Shown here piece by piece: positions 1-57,941 of a stretch of 64,000 nucleotides of DNA. Both the position numbers and the translations under genes were made by a program. Source of the DNA: Zoroaster sp. YZ-2022 (taxonomy: Eukaryota; Echinodermata; Asteroidea; Forcipulatida; Zoroasteridae); assembly GCA_029582265.1 (NCBI GenBank), contig CM055837.1, forward strand, positions 9,995,926-10,059,925, written 5' to 3'. Positions within the stretch are counted from its first letter, which is position 1; every line of letters starts with the position of its first letter. The notes beneath the pieces are model-generated. The model worked only from the letters and a program-made list of their open reading frames with translations. It ran no database searches and was not told the DNA's origin.

Positions 1-158
1 GTTGATCTTTCATATTCATCACTTATGGCCTGTGATTCTTGCCAGGTAGTAATTTTGCCGCATTTGAAGAGGTGAAAGTACCAGTTTCAACAGTGCTGAC
101 TTTTTCCCAAAAAGTGCCCCTTGGAGGATTTTGATGGATTTGGGGTGGTTAGGGTTAA
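1..158 (-). mobile_element. TTAA/CCCTAAC element, left-truncated by the window
   Basis: It ends in GGTTAGGGTTAA at 147-158 and matches, in reverse, the elements at 21,049-21,300 and 60,801-61,073. Shared words include CCAGGTAGTAATTTTGCC. Confidence 0.6.
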
Positions 159-503
159 GAGTTACCATTTAAAGGTACAACATTGGTATCACCGGATCAA
201 ATTAACAAATCATTTTCGAAAAGTATTCTTTGTATAATAGTATTAAATCATTCTAAGAAATGATGTTGTCTGAAATGCTTTCATATCGGAGAAAATCTTG
301 TTATTACTTTTTGTAAAGTGTAAAAACAAAAAAAAACATGTTTTTTCCAAAAACATGAGCTCCTATCGTGATGAAATTTTCACAGTTTATTTTTATGATA
401 TATTTTTTCATATTGAGTGGGTTGGAATGAAGGTACATTACCAATGTTGTACCTTCCCTTTATTCAAGTTGTTTTTGCTGGTTCAAATCGCATCAAATTC
501 TTA
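158..503. other. Intron sequence, nothing recognised
   Basis: AT-rich DNA with no conserved exon, repeat border or RNA gene that I can identify. Confidence 0.5.
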
Positions 504-1353
504 TTAACCCTAACTCCCTAGGCCCATTTGCTTACACATAACCTGAATCCTTCCTAACTCCCTAGGCCCATTTGCTTACACATAACCTGAATCCTTCCTA
601 ACTCCCTAGGCCCATTTGCTTACACATAACCTGAATCCTCCCTAACTCCCTAGGCCCATTTGCTTACACATAACCTGAATCCTTCCTAACTCCCTAGGCC
701 CATTTGCTTACACATAACCTGAATCCTTCCTAACTCCCTAGGCCCATTTGCTTACACATAACCTGAATCCTTCCTAACTCCCTAGGCCCATTTGCTTACA
801 CATAACCTGAATCCTTCCTAACTCCCTAGGCCCATTTGCTTACACATAACCTGAATCCTCCCTAACTCCCTAGGCCCATTTGCTTACACATAACCTGAAT
901 CCTCCCTAACTCCCTAGGCCCATTTGCTTACACATAACCTGAATCCTTCCTAACTCCTAGGCCCATTTGCTTACACATAACCTGAATCCTTCCTAACTCC
1001 CTAGGCCCATTTGCTTACACATAACCTGAATCATCCAAAATCCTTCAGTAGTAAAGCAAGCACATGACATGTATGCACACATGTGTTTCTAATCTGTGAT
1101 ACATGTACATGGCCAGGGACCCTCCCTGCATGCATGGAGCAATAAACAGTGTCCACTGACCCAAGCACTGACCTTGCAATCACTACAACAAACATGGATG
1201 TACATGTACCATGGAAAGGCAAGTATGCCTAATAACCTCAATCCTCCAAAATCCTTCACTTTAGCAAACAGCATGTAGTATGTAACCTCAATCCTTCAAA
1301 ATCCTTCACTTTAGCAAAGAGGATTTTGGAGGATTTGGGAAGGTTAGGGTTAA
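504..1353 (+). mobile_element. TTAA-bounded element carrying a 44-bp minisatellite
   Basis: It is bounded by TTAACCCTAAC (504) and GGTTAGGGTTAA (to 1,353). The first about 520 bp are about 12 copies of a 44-bp unit (CTCCCTAGGCCCATTTGC ...). A roughly 250-bp core follows, then two AATCCTTCAAAATCC-type repeats near the right end. Relatives are at 10,342-11,309, 19,473-19,626 and 40,638-40,992. Confidence 0.7.
508..1030 (+). repeat. 44-bp minisatellite, about 12 copies
   Basis: The period was measured from GGCCCA at 521 and 565. Units differ at only one or two sites (CTTCC or CTCCC), which indicates recent expansion. Confidence 0.9.
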
Positions 1354-1726
1354 GGCAGATGAAAGCCTTGTTTGGGTGAGAGTGCATCGTTAACCTTCAT
1401 CTTCGTGTTGTTAAGAATACCCTTGAGTGGTGACATTGCATCCAGTGTCTTTTGCATCAAGTGAGCGTTGTGCGTACACTTTATATACACGTATGTTATG
1501 GTACTAAGTGCATGTGTACCTCTGCCAGCTGATGGTCACTGGAGATAATCCGCACATATGTATATCAACTGCAAAATACGCGAAACGCGACGCACTATCG
1601 CTGCCCTCTAGCCCACAGTGATCTAACAACATGTGCCTTCAACAGCTCATACACGGTGCGAATAACGACCATTTGTCAGACTGAAATTCAAGTTTAGGTT
1701 TTTTGTCTCCCCGCCATTGTATTTAG
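1354..1726. other. Intron sequence before exon a, nothing recognised
   Basis: No coding match to the AAA2 Walker A segment and no repeat family seen. Confidence 0.5.
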
Positions 1727-48641
<46,915 letters not shown>

Positions 48642-48682
48642 GTAAGGTCATTTTGAATGTCGGGGGAATCTCACTGTGACTA

Positions 48683-48898
48683 ATGCAGCGGCGTAGGCAG
48701 GACTTTTTCAGTGGGGGGGGGGGGGGGGCACAGGGGGGGCATAGCTTTTCAGTGGGGGGGCCCAGGGGTATGGGTTTTTTCCCTTTTCTTTTTCTTTTCT
48801 GTTTTTTGGGGCACTATGAGGATTTTTCGTGGGGGGGCACTGGAAATTTGTGTGGGGGCACGTGCCCCCCAGGCCCCCCCGTGGCTATGCCGCTGGAC
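48683..48898. mobile_element. G-rich inverted-repeat element (CAGCGGCGTAGGCA / GGCTATGCCGCTG ends)
   Basis: The ends are roughly inverted. The interior has several G runs of 7-18 bases and GGGGGCACGTGCCCCC. 216 bp. Confidence 0.5.
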
Positions 48899-48989
48899 TA
48901 ACAGACCTGCCAACTAGTACGATTTTGCCGTATTTCGTACGGGAATTTGTTGAAAATACGACCGTACGTTTTCCCCCATAAAATATGGG

Positions 48990-49306
48990 TTTTGACAATT
49001 TTTGACACGCCCGAAAAAATCCGAGTTCAAAGCGGCCGCGAGTGTAGATTATGCAAGGAAAAAAACCGGCTGCGAGTGACTGTAGAGGGCGCTAGATATG
49101 ACACGAGGCTCGACACTACTCTACATCGCGATCTCGTAAGCAAGGGTTTTGACCATTTTTGACACGCCCGAAAAAATCCGAGTTCAAAGCGGCTGCGAGT
49201 GTAGATTATGCAAGGAAAAAAAACGGCTGCGAGTGACTGTAGAGGGCGCTAGATATGACACGAGGCTCGACACTACTCTACATCGCGATCTCGTAAGCAA
49301 GGGCGT
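48990..49306 (+). repeat. 159-bp tandem duplication inside the hAT-like element
   Basis: GACACGCCCGAAAAAATCCG recurs 159 bp apart, and the copies differ at only a few bases. Confidence 0.8.
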
Positions 49307-49489
49307 CCGTGGTTGGTGCATGGGATGTAAACAAATGCATTTGGGACCGGGCGTATTAACCAATCGGAACGTTGTATACAAAAGCGCTAGGCATTACGAT
49401 AGATGAATGGCCGTCATTTGAGTAGCGCAGACCATGCATGCAGACAATAATTTTATGATCTAATTTGAGCGTGAAATGAATGTTTAAAT

Positions 49490-49742
49490 ATGGCTTCGAC
49501 CTCCAAAAAAGATAAAAGGAATCAATCGTACAAAACAGAATACTCAGAGAAATGGGATTTCATACAGCCATCTCAGAAAGGAGAAAATCATGCACGATGT
49601 ACATTGTGTAGTTCGACCTTTCAGCATCGCTCACAGACACAGTGGATCGTATGACATTACGCACCACATTGAAACCGCCAAGCACCGAAGTATTGCCGAG
49701 ACTAAGAGCGCTAATCACCGTGCCATCTACATCCAATTTTAG
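49490..49742 (+). pseudogene. BED-type zinc-finger start of a hAT-like transposase, frameshifted
   Basis: The frame from the ATG at 49,490 reads MASTSKKDKRNQSYKTEYSE and then NHARCTLCSSTF, the first half of a BED-like zinc finger (CxxC). A one-base shift near 49,621 is needed to continue with IAHRHSGSYDITHHIETAKH, which supplies the HxxxxH half. The second frame stops at 49,740. It lies inside the element at 48,901-50,285, and no catalytic domain remains, so it is a dead fragment. Confidence 0.6.
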
Positions 49743-50304
49743 GTGGATTAATTAAGCTTACTTTGATAGATCATAGAGGCAGTATTAGGTCTGATTACCA
49801 GCTCTGAAGCTGTATGACTATGAATAAATCCGAATCGGACCTAGAGGCTATGGCATTTTCTGTGTTGTATGTAATCTGGGAACCTCATTCCAGGGAAATA
49901 ATCTTCCGATTCCGACACACACACCATATAATATTATTATAACATCAACATGCTAATATTTAGGCCCTATATAGTGAAAATATATTATGTTACCCGTTAC
50001 CTTTTGACTTAGTTTCTGCGGGCACTTTTCTTAAAAGTCCCCGCATACGGCGAAGCTCTGTTCAAATTTTTTTAAATGAATTATTTTAATGTGACCTCGC
50101 ACCATGTGCTTTTTATAGAAAACTATAATGTACACCTGTAAGTATTAAAGTTGGAGCATTGCAGCCACATTAAACCTTTGTTCGTAAGCTCGTCTGTGTA
50201 TATTTTTGAAAAATACAGTTTTTTATGAAAAATACAACTTTTGGAGTTTCGGAATACAGTTTTGTGATCCCAAAGGTTGGCAGGTCTGGACTAATGATGT
50301 TGTA

Positions 50305-50547
50305 ACATGTAATTTCCACCCCATATCCTGCAAAATCCTCCAAGGGGCACTTTTTGGGGAAAAATTCAGCACTGTTGGAAAATGGTACTTTCACCTCTTC
50401 AAATGGGGCAAAATTATTACCTGGCAAGAAGTACAGGCCGTGAGTGCTGAATTTCGAAGATAAGGGCATGTTTCCAAAAGTGCACTGTTGGATTTTGGAG
50501 GATTCAGTAAGGTTCCTAGCCAGAATACATCAGGGGGTTAGGGTTAA
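50305..50547 (+). mobile_element. TTAA/CCCTAAC element, 250-bp type, left end worn
   Basis: From CACCCCATATCCTGCAAAAT to GGGGGTTAGGGTTAA; same family as 21,049-21,300. Confidence 0.55.
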
Positions 50548-50639
50548 ACACCCGTAGAAGAGAAACACTATCCATTGGCCTTATTCATGATAAATACGAA
50601 AGTCATTCTCACTACCGCACTCTGTAGCTTACATGCTGC

Positions 50640-52395
50640 ATGCACCAGCAAGAAGGCCCAATAATCTGATAGGGGAAAGAAATTTTTTTTTTTTTAAATA
50701 ACAATTTAATTTTAAATTAAACCGCAATTTATTCACAGCAACCATGTAAGATTTTGTATACATACTACAAATCTGTAATGAAAGGGTTAATATTCTTCCC
50801 AAAAGTATACTAAAACAATAAAAAATACTAATTAGTAGGTCTAGGCCTGACTAACTATCCTAAAGAAGTTTAGCTGAAAATTAGATTTGGGGGGGCAGGG
50901 GGTCTGACCACGTGAAACTGACCGATACAATTTGGGGGTTTTCATGGTGCATAAAACTAATACGTAGCCTACATGTATAATGATACATGTAAAAATTAAT
51001 TTACAAAAATACTGAAACCTCGTGGACCGGGTCAAACTGGTACTTTCACCTCTTCAAAGTATGTAACCTTCAGGGTGTGTGCACCAGCGAGAAGGCCCAA
51101 TAAAAGAAGAAAAACAATTAAAAATAACAATTTAATTTTAAATTAAACCGCAATTTATTCACAGCAACCATGTAAGATTTTGTATACATACTACATAACT
51201 ACGACATTATACAGCATTTACTGTGTTCACAAATCATTTATAGGCTTTGGCAGACTTATAAGGCAAGCTTCTAATCTATGTATACTGTGTAATTATATTG
51301 AAATTAAGAATTATGATCCAGTTATGGTATCTTGGCGTAGTATAATCTAAGGCTGTGCCGGGTATCCGGGTATCTGGATACCCGACCGAAACTGTCATTA
51401 CCCGGTTCCATTTTTCGGTTCAAATTACCCGAAAATGATTTTTAAAAATTCGGTCTTAACATTTGAGCGGTGCCAACAGAAATCTGTGACTCTTGAGCAA
51501 TGTAATGTTTACACTTTTACAATTTTATTTTGTCAAGAAGAGATTCAAGAGATTACACTAGATAACGCCTTTGTAGTATTTTACGGACAGTTTCCACACA
51601 CTTTCCTCCAACTGATTCAGTGTGATACAATGTTTGCCTGTTGTTTGCAGTTATTGGATTAGTGCATGCTTTATGTCTGCACTGGGAATGTGTGCCATGA
51701 GCTGTTAATAGAGGGGATATTATTATAGGGAACGTCCACATTAATTGTTGCGCTATTAATAAAAAAAAGTGTTGTTGAAAATGAAAATTAAAATGGCTAT
51801 CCGGGTATCCAAAGTTTCTTGATTTCGGGTATCTAGTTCAAAAAATATCCGAAAATGCACAGCCCTAGAACAATCTAGAAGTAAAAGTAAAAATCTAATT
51901 TAAGTTTTTATTACATTAACCATTATTACATTTTGTACACTTACTACATAACTATGAAATATGCCATAGTACAATCTAAAAGTAAAAATGTAATTGATGT
52001 TTTAACACTAACCACCCCTAAATCCTGCAAAATCCTCCAAGGGGCACTTTTTGGGGGAAATTTCAGCACTGTTGGAAACTGGTACTTTCACCTCTTCAAA
52101 CGGGGCAAAATTACTACCTGGCAAGAAATACAGGCCATAAGTGCTGAATATGAAAGATCAACGAAAATGCATTTTTGGTTGTATTTGTTTTGTTGGGGTC
52201 AAATTGATAATGATAATGATAATAATGATAATAATATATCTCAGAATCACACAACTCAAGAGAGATTGAATACATGTACATGGTCCTACCACAAACCTAC
52301 TCTATTTATCACTTCCCACCATGCAAACCATTTATTGTCTTATTCTTGTATTATAGTCATGAATATCCCCGTTTCTAGAGAAAATGAGTTATAGG
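50640..52395 (+). repeat. Duplicated block, copy 1 (downstream of the first TRIM gene)
   Basis: Contains CAATTTATTCACAGCAACCA twice (about 50,728 and 51,150), the 520-bp hAT MITE, part of a TTAA element and a shared tail (CACTTCCCACCATGCAAACC). Matching blocks: 56,408-59,160 and 59,590-62,580. Confidence 0.8.
51348..51867. mobile_element. hAT-like MITE, 520 bp, copy 1
   Basis: Ends TAAGGCTGTGC...GCACAGCCCTA, flanked by GTATAATC and GAACAATC (diverged 8-bp duplication). The ends also hold GGGTATCCGGGTATC direct repeats. Confidence 0.72.
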
Positions 52396-52532
52396 TCAAT
52401 CAGTATTTTTTGGTATAGTTATTGACTTTTTGTTAACTTGAAACACTAATGCTCCTAAGTGATACTTATATCAATCACAAAACCGACAAGCCAGTCTGCC
52501 ATATTAAAAGGGAGGTAGAGGGCTATAGTTGA

Positions 52533-52862
52533 TTAACTCATTCTACTACTACAAGGGTCAAAATCAGTCAAAATGTTCATATACTTCCCAAGGTATATCT
52601 CGTGCACTTAAAAGTCAAATGATCCTGCCAAACCTTACATGTAGTAAGTACATTTACAGGTCAAAATGAGTCGACTGTTTTTTGACTGGTAAAAAAATCA
52701 TTGTCTGGTGTTGTTCAGGGTGGTCAAAATGACAGTCAAAACCAGTCAAAAATGCCCCTGTGTGCACATTTGGGTCAACAGTCAAAAAAGGTAGTTGACT
52801 GGTTTCGACCAATAAACATGTAGCTACTTCCCACTGAAGTGCAGCAATAGAAGCAGGGTTAA
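52533..52862 (-). mobile_element. Reversed TTAA TTTTGACTG-type MITE, 25 bp past the TRIM stop
   Basis: TTAACTCATTCTACTACTAC to GAAGCAGGGTTAA. It would form the start of the TRIM 3' region. Confidence 0.65.
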
Positions 52863-52887
52863 TAATGGTGAATTGAACCTTGGGCTG

Positions 52888-54000
52888 TTATTGAACTACC
52901 TGTCCAATAGGTGCTGTCAGAGGAGAACCAGCTTGGAAATCAAGAAGTGCATGTTTTTCCAGTCTGTTCTTTTCGGTATTGTCAATTACAACCTTGGCTA
53001 CTTCCTCCAGGTCACCCAGTATCTTTTTCTTCTTTTTGAGTAAGTCATTGACGTTGGTGTGTGACATAAGGGTCTTGATTGTTTCCAGACATTGATCCAC
53101 TGTTGCAAGCTTCTCATTCTGATTTATCAGAGAAATCTTTATTTCCGTGGCCCTCTCCTGTCCAGTTTTTGTGACCTGGTCATGGAGTATTTGTTCTTGC
53201 TGTCTGATATACGCAATGCTGGAGTTTGCCATCTGGGAAATCTTATATTTGGTGTTGGCAATGGCAAATTCCAACCTGGTGCTGGAGTGCACCGTCATAT
53301 CTCGGATTGCTTTTAGCTCCGTCTTCTTCGCTTCTGCTGTGGCCATGAGTTTGAACACTGACTGTTTGAAGAGACCGCCGGCTTCCTCCGTAGTGTAGTA
53401 CATGTGCTCCGGCTGTTTGTGGTTGTCGACGATGCACTCGGCACAAATGAGCATCTGGCACTTTTCGCAGAAGAGGCACATGTCCTGTCCGGGGTGTTTG
53501 TCACACTTTGGTGTGTGCTGAGTGATGGCGACCTGGCTGGACTGCGCGTCCGTCAAGGGTGTGATCTTGTGCGACTTCATCTTGGAGAGCCTCTGGTGTG
53601 CCTGCTGGCAGGCAATGCAGAGATAATCTTCACAGTCCAGGCACCGCGAGATGGCTTCTTTCTCCTCGTCGCACGCCTGACATACGACCTTTATCCTCTG
53701 ACCCTTAATGATCAACTCCTGCTCGTTGATCTCTTCAATAAGGGATGCCATGGAGACATTGTCTGGCAGCCCCAAGATGCCTTCCTCGGTCAACTTTGTC
53801 TTGTCTCTGCAGACTGGGCAGACGAGAACAGCAGAATCTTCAGATTTGTCTGTCGCTATTTCTGCGAGACAATCGGAGCAGAAGCAGTGGGAACATGCAA
53901 GGAGTTTGGGCTTTCTGTATCGGTTAAAACAGATCGTGCACTCGAGATGACCCTGGCTGATTTTGTCCAGAAAGGATGAAGTCGTTACTCCAGTTGCCAT
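52888..54000 (-). CDS. TRIM-family RING/B-box/coiled-coil protein (likely E3 ubiquitin ligase)
   Basis: A 370-residue ORF from the ATG at 54,000 (MATGVTTSSFLDKISQGHLE). The frame is open for 54 more codons upstream, but that part is low in complexity and contains an apparent intron acceptor (TTACAG at about 54,032-54,037), so I take the inner Met. Domains in order: a C3HC4 RING (CTICFNRYRKPKLLACSHCF ... CPVC) at about residues 20-65, a B-box 1 (CQACDEEKEAISRCLDCEDY ...) at about 107-150, a B-box 2 (CDKHPGQDMCLFCEKC ...) at about 165-205, then a long coiled coil. Such proteins ubiquitinate partners in signalling or innate defence. No NHL, PRY-SPRY or other C-terminal domain follows. The last codons contain a plausible donor (GACAG|GTAGTT at 52,898-52,899), so the stop may be read-through intron and a C-terminal exon may exist. 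A TTAA element begins 25 bp past the stop. Confidence 0.88.
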   Translation of the reverse strand: MATGVTTSSFLDKISQGHLECTICFNRYRKPKLLACSHCFCSDCLAEIATDKSEDSAVLVCPVCRDKTKLTEEGILGLPDNVSMASLIEEINEQELIIKGQRIKVVCQACDEEKEAISRCLDCEDYLCIACQQAHQRLSKMKSHKITPLTDAQSSQVAITQHTPKCDKHPGQDMCLFCEKCQMLICAECIVDNHKQPEHMYYTTEEAGGLFKQSVFKLMATAEAKKTELKAIRDMTVHSSTRLEFAIANTKYKISQMANSSIAYIRQQEQILHDQVTKTGQERATEIKISLINQNEKLATVDQCLETIKTLMSHTNVNDLLKKKKKILGDLEEVAKVVIDNTEKNRLEKHALLDFQAGSPLTAPIGQVVQ

Positions 54001-54085
54001 TTTGCTGCAAATGTAGGGGAGTGGAATTCTCCCGTACTGTAAGCAGTAAATATAAACAAATAAAATCATGAAAGCTTTTTTTTTT
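54001..54085 (-). promoter_or_regulatory. TRIM 5' untranslated region with probable splice acceptor
   Basis: Read on the - strand, a pyrimidine- and AT-rich stretch ends in TTACTGCTTACAG, followed by about 30 nt of leader and the TRIM ATG. This looks like the acceptor of a 5' UTR intron. A near-identical copy of the acceptor and leader start lies in inverted orientation at about 56,140-56,211. Confidence 0.45.
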
Positions 54086-54179
54086 AAATGTAACCTGGAA
54101 AAATGGTTCACCAGGGTAACAACAAAACAATGACAGGGATAGCTACAGTGAGAGAGGAACATGGATCTAATGATAGGGT

Positions 54180-56139
54180 CGCGAATTTTCCTTAAATAAA
54201 TTGGGACAAGTAAATAATATTTCTTTCTTAAAAAAACTGAACTGTGAATTTATTATGATTCCTCGAATTAGTAAACAAGTAAAAGAAAAATCACTTTACT
54301 CTTGACTCCGTATTATTCAAGTGCGATAATAAAAAAAAACTAATTCTGCTGAACCAAAGTAAATCAAGTCAACTTGACCAAAGAGATTTCAGCAAATTGA
54401 ATTAAAGAAAGAAAAAAAACTTTAAAATCACCAATTAAAACCAAATTAAAAAGTACTAGAAAGATCAACTTAAATCAAAAATTCAAACTGAAATTCGAGC
54501 TGAAAATGAAATGCAAACTGAAGTTTAAACTAAAAAAACAACTTAAAATGCAAACTAAAAAAAAAAAAACTAAAAACCAACACAGCGCTAATAGTGAATT
54601 ACTTTTAAGTACATTCAGACATTAACCTGTAAATACAAAGAAAGATACCAAAAGAAATGATTAAAGATACAGTACATGAATCAAATTATGAAGAAAAAAA
54701 AAAGAAAAAAACTAAATGACTTATGATGGCTATCTCTTACAAATTTAAATAAGATTACACTTTCAAGAAACTCTATATATCCCAAGTGCTAACCCAATGA
54801 GTTGCCTGTGTGCATACAACCTATGGAGCTCATTACATATGCAAATCCTCCTACTTATCTTGAGGACAAAGGAAGCTACAGTATATGCACATGGCATGGT
54901 TAGTGGAGCTAATCTTGATAAACAACTCACATATGTAGGTCTACTAGCATAAAAATTATAGAAAACAAATGCAAAATATAAATTGATCCTTAAAAAGATA
55001 TATGAGTCCAAAGTTCATGGCAAACCAAGTTTTCGATGCAGTAGAAGAGTTTCAATTAAGAAGATAATTTATGGAAAATGTTTCACAAAAAAACTCTCTT
55101 GGCAAAACTTAACTTCATAAATCTTAACAAAACATCAGTGACAAAGTTCTAGGTTTCGAAACTCTATAATGAAAGTACAAATCACCTTTTAAAATGAGGT
55201 TATATTTCCAGTATCTGAAAGGTTTTAGCCCTAATTCTATAAAGATCAAAACTTAAACAAAAGTCTTAAGATCCCTAAACAAAATAAATACAGTAATCTA
55301 AACATCTTGAGGTAATACATGTACATATTATCTAATGAAGAGTCATTTATACATCTGTATAAAAGAAATAACTAAAGACAATTTTAACGGAAAAACTCAC
55401 CAGATTATTGAGCAGCAAAGGGGAAATAAGGCAGCGAGTGTCCGTAACTTTAAAACCACATGTTTTCTGTCTGCTGCCTATAACTGCTCACTGACTACCT
55501 CATGGCCAGGTCAGTGCCAGGACAATATACAATGTACATTTACTAAAATTAACCAACTTAAGTCAGGGAACCACGCAGGTGAATGGTCTGGTACACTAAA
55601 ATAATAAACTATAAAGTAAACCAAATTTAGTCAGGGGGCCACTTAGGGGAACCACTCTTATAACATAAGGAGATAAGAAAACAATTATATATAAATGACA
55701 GGAGGAACTTCCCATTTTACTTAGGGGAAAAAATAAAATCCATCAGCAAAAATATGTATAAGTACAGGAGAATTCCACCCCCCTACACAGACTTTTCTTA
55801 ACTTAGTGTATTTTGAAGGGAAAAGTTGATTGTAGGTGGGCACCCCTGTCTCATGGTCACCAAGACAAAGTCGCTGTGTGGACATTCCTTTGGCCATATG
55901 GTAAAGTAGTTAACTCAATGCTTTGGGGGCTTATAAGTGCACACTGGCTAGAGTTTGTTTATAATAGTCTTCTTGGGTAGAGCTAGGATGGACTTAAATT
56001 ACCTTGTTTTGATTTGATGTTATGTTTTCCTTTACTTTAGATTAAGTAACAGAGGGGGCCAAAATTACCCTCAGTAGTTCAATTTGTTTTTGATCATTTT
56101 AGTACTGGCTCAGTATTAGACTGGCCCAGTCTCTGAGTC
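54180..56139. other. AT-rich region upstream of the TRIM gene, nothing recognised
   Basis: About 2 kb, very A-rich at 54,340-54,720 on the + strand. It may hold the TRIM promoter and a 5' exon, but no element is clear enough to place. Confidence 0.4.
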
Positions 56140-56211
56140 AAAAAAAAAGCTTTCATGATTTTATTTGTTTATATTTACTGCTTACAGTACGGGAGAATTC
56201 CACTCCCCTAC
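56140..56211 (+). repeat. Inverted copy of the TRIM 5' leader and acceptor
   Basis: It matches 54,012-54,085 in reverse complement, including TACTGCTTACAGTACGGGAG. No TRIM coding sequence follows it. Confidence 0.7.
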
Positions 56212-56219
56212 ACAAACAC

Positions 56220-56410
56220 AAAGCTTATCGGGCAACTAAAGAATAAGGCTTTTGTAGTCCTTCTTCACAGTCCATACCCAAGCGATACATGATTTCTGAA
56301 TGTGTAGGCAAACCTACAGGTTGCTATTATAGAAATCAGACATAATACAAGCCGATCCTTTCAACAGCTGTGTTTGTGAAACAAGGTCAGGGAAAGTAAA
56401 ATCGATAACA
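56220..56410. mobile_element. Fragment of the CCCTTTC-type TTAA MITE
   Basis: AGAAATCAGACATAATACAA matches 7,541-7,560; a longer fragment is at 59,213-59,612. Confidence 0.5.
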
Positions 56411-56616
56411 CGCTCAGTGAGAAGGCCCTATAATCTGATAGGGGAAAGAAATTTTTTTTAATAAAACAATTTAATTTTAAATTTAACCGCAATTTATTCA
56501 CAGCAACCATGTAAGATTTTGTATACATACTACATAACTATGACATTATACAGCATTTACTTTGTTCACAAATCATTTAGGCTTTGGCAGACTTATAAGG
56601 CAAGCTTCTAATCTAT

Positions 56617-57869
56617 TGTTACGAATCTTACCCTTTGATTTTGATAAATATTAGCACCCCTTATAGTTCACTTCTTCCACTTCCAATATTTTGCTGACGA
56701 TGCAATTTCAAGCAGTCTAAGTCCCAGGGTTGTTTCCCCGGACCCTCGATTGTCCGCTATGAATATGCAATCCATACAAGGACGCTACTTTTGCTCATGC
56801 ATATCCAGCGCCAACGCAATGCATAATGCAAGACCAGCGAGAGCCTTGCGTGCGTGCCACACCCTCCCGCCACGTGGCTTGGAGCCGTCCTTTGGACTTA
56901 GTCTATTTTCTGAATACTTTCCTCGGAGTCCACCCCTTCACACCGAACACGGTTCGTGGGTGAACCACGGCCAAACAGTCACCGTGACTGACCCGCTCAG
57001 TCATTAGCCGTGGCCCGCGTGTAGTGCTCCCTAACCCAAGCACAGCCGCTGTTCCCCTCATGCAGTAATAGCTTAGCATCCAAGCAAATAGCTTAAGCAC
57101 CCCAGTAAGCATTTTCCCCTTGAACACGCCCTCCTTTCTAAGTTGTCGATCACTTCACTTTCGTCAAATACCTTACCTTATATGGAACAAGGACCTGTTG
57201 TATGTCATGATTTTGCACATGTTTCTACCCTTAGACACGGAAGCCAAGCTTCTCATTGGCTAAGACGCTAAATTAGGCTTATGTTTTATTTATTCCTAGG
57301 CCCCACATTTCTATATAATCCCCAAGATTTCCTGATCTCGGCGGTAGTGCGGTTCCGAATGAAATCTATGCGACTCGATCCGATCCGATCCATGACAGTG
57401 CGATATACCGAACTATTACGGTCCAGAGCCTCTTTCGTTGAACCAATGGTGCAGGGCGTCGATATGGCCATTGGTTCGCCTACATGTAGCTAATGCGGTA
57501 TGGTACACACTCTGGCCCCGTGCAGACACCCAGTGTAGTCAAGCCCTGGTGGTCCCCGTCGTAGAGACCGACCAGCCGCCCGTCTCTCGGTATAGCAGTG
57601 CCCGTACCGTATGCCGAGTGACAAGCCGCATGAACGAACGATGGTCCCCACTGGCTGTACCCAATAGTTGGTATTCGTACACCCTATTCGGAACTTAGCA
57701 CAAGTATATTGACATGTACCTATACGCTACCACTCCTGTCATACATGTTACTAGTGCCATTGTTAAATAGTGATGTTAATAATAAACCAACCCCATTGAT
57801 TGAGATTGTCACAACAAAGTTTGTGTCCGACTATTATTTTGTTGACCCACAAAAGTGGGGAATGCAACA
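56617..57869 (+). mobile_element. Solo LTR, probably Ty3/Gypsy type, 1,253 bp
   Basis: Starts TGTTACGAATC and ends GGAATGCAACA (TG...CA), flanked by CTAT on both sides at 56,613-56,616 and 57,870-57,873. It interrupts a sequence that is continuous in the sister blocks. It has a TATATAA box near 57,311 and AATAAA near 57,779, as an LTR promoter and poly(A) signal would. No second LTR or internal coding region is present. Confidence 0.75.
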
Positions 57870-57941
57870 CTATGTATACTGTGTAATTATATTGAAATTA
57901 AGAATTATGATCCAGTTATGGTATCTTGGCGTAGTATAATC

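Larger units (their letters stand above)
48901..50285 (+). mobile_element. hAT-like transposon remnant, 1,385 bp, with exact 8-bp flanking repeat
   Basis: CTGGACTA stands at 48,893-48,900 and 50,286-50,293. The left end ACAGACCTGCCAAC is mirrored by GTTGGCAGGT(CTG) at the right. Inside are a 159-bp tandem duplication and a broken BED-finger start. Confidence 0.7.

Noticed and set aside
51435..51662. 75-codon ORF repeated at 58,029 and, in part, 60,240
   Set aside because: It lies inside the 520-bp hAT MITE and is repeated only because the element is. Copy 3 has changes that break it, and no family features are present.
53404..53979. 191-codon + strand ORF
   Set aside because: It is the complement of the TRIM coding region, which has clear RING and B-box motifs on the - strand.
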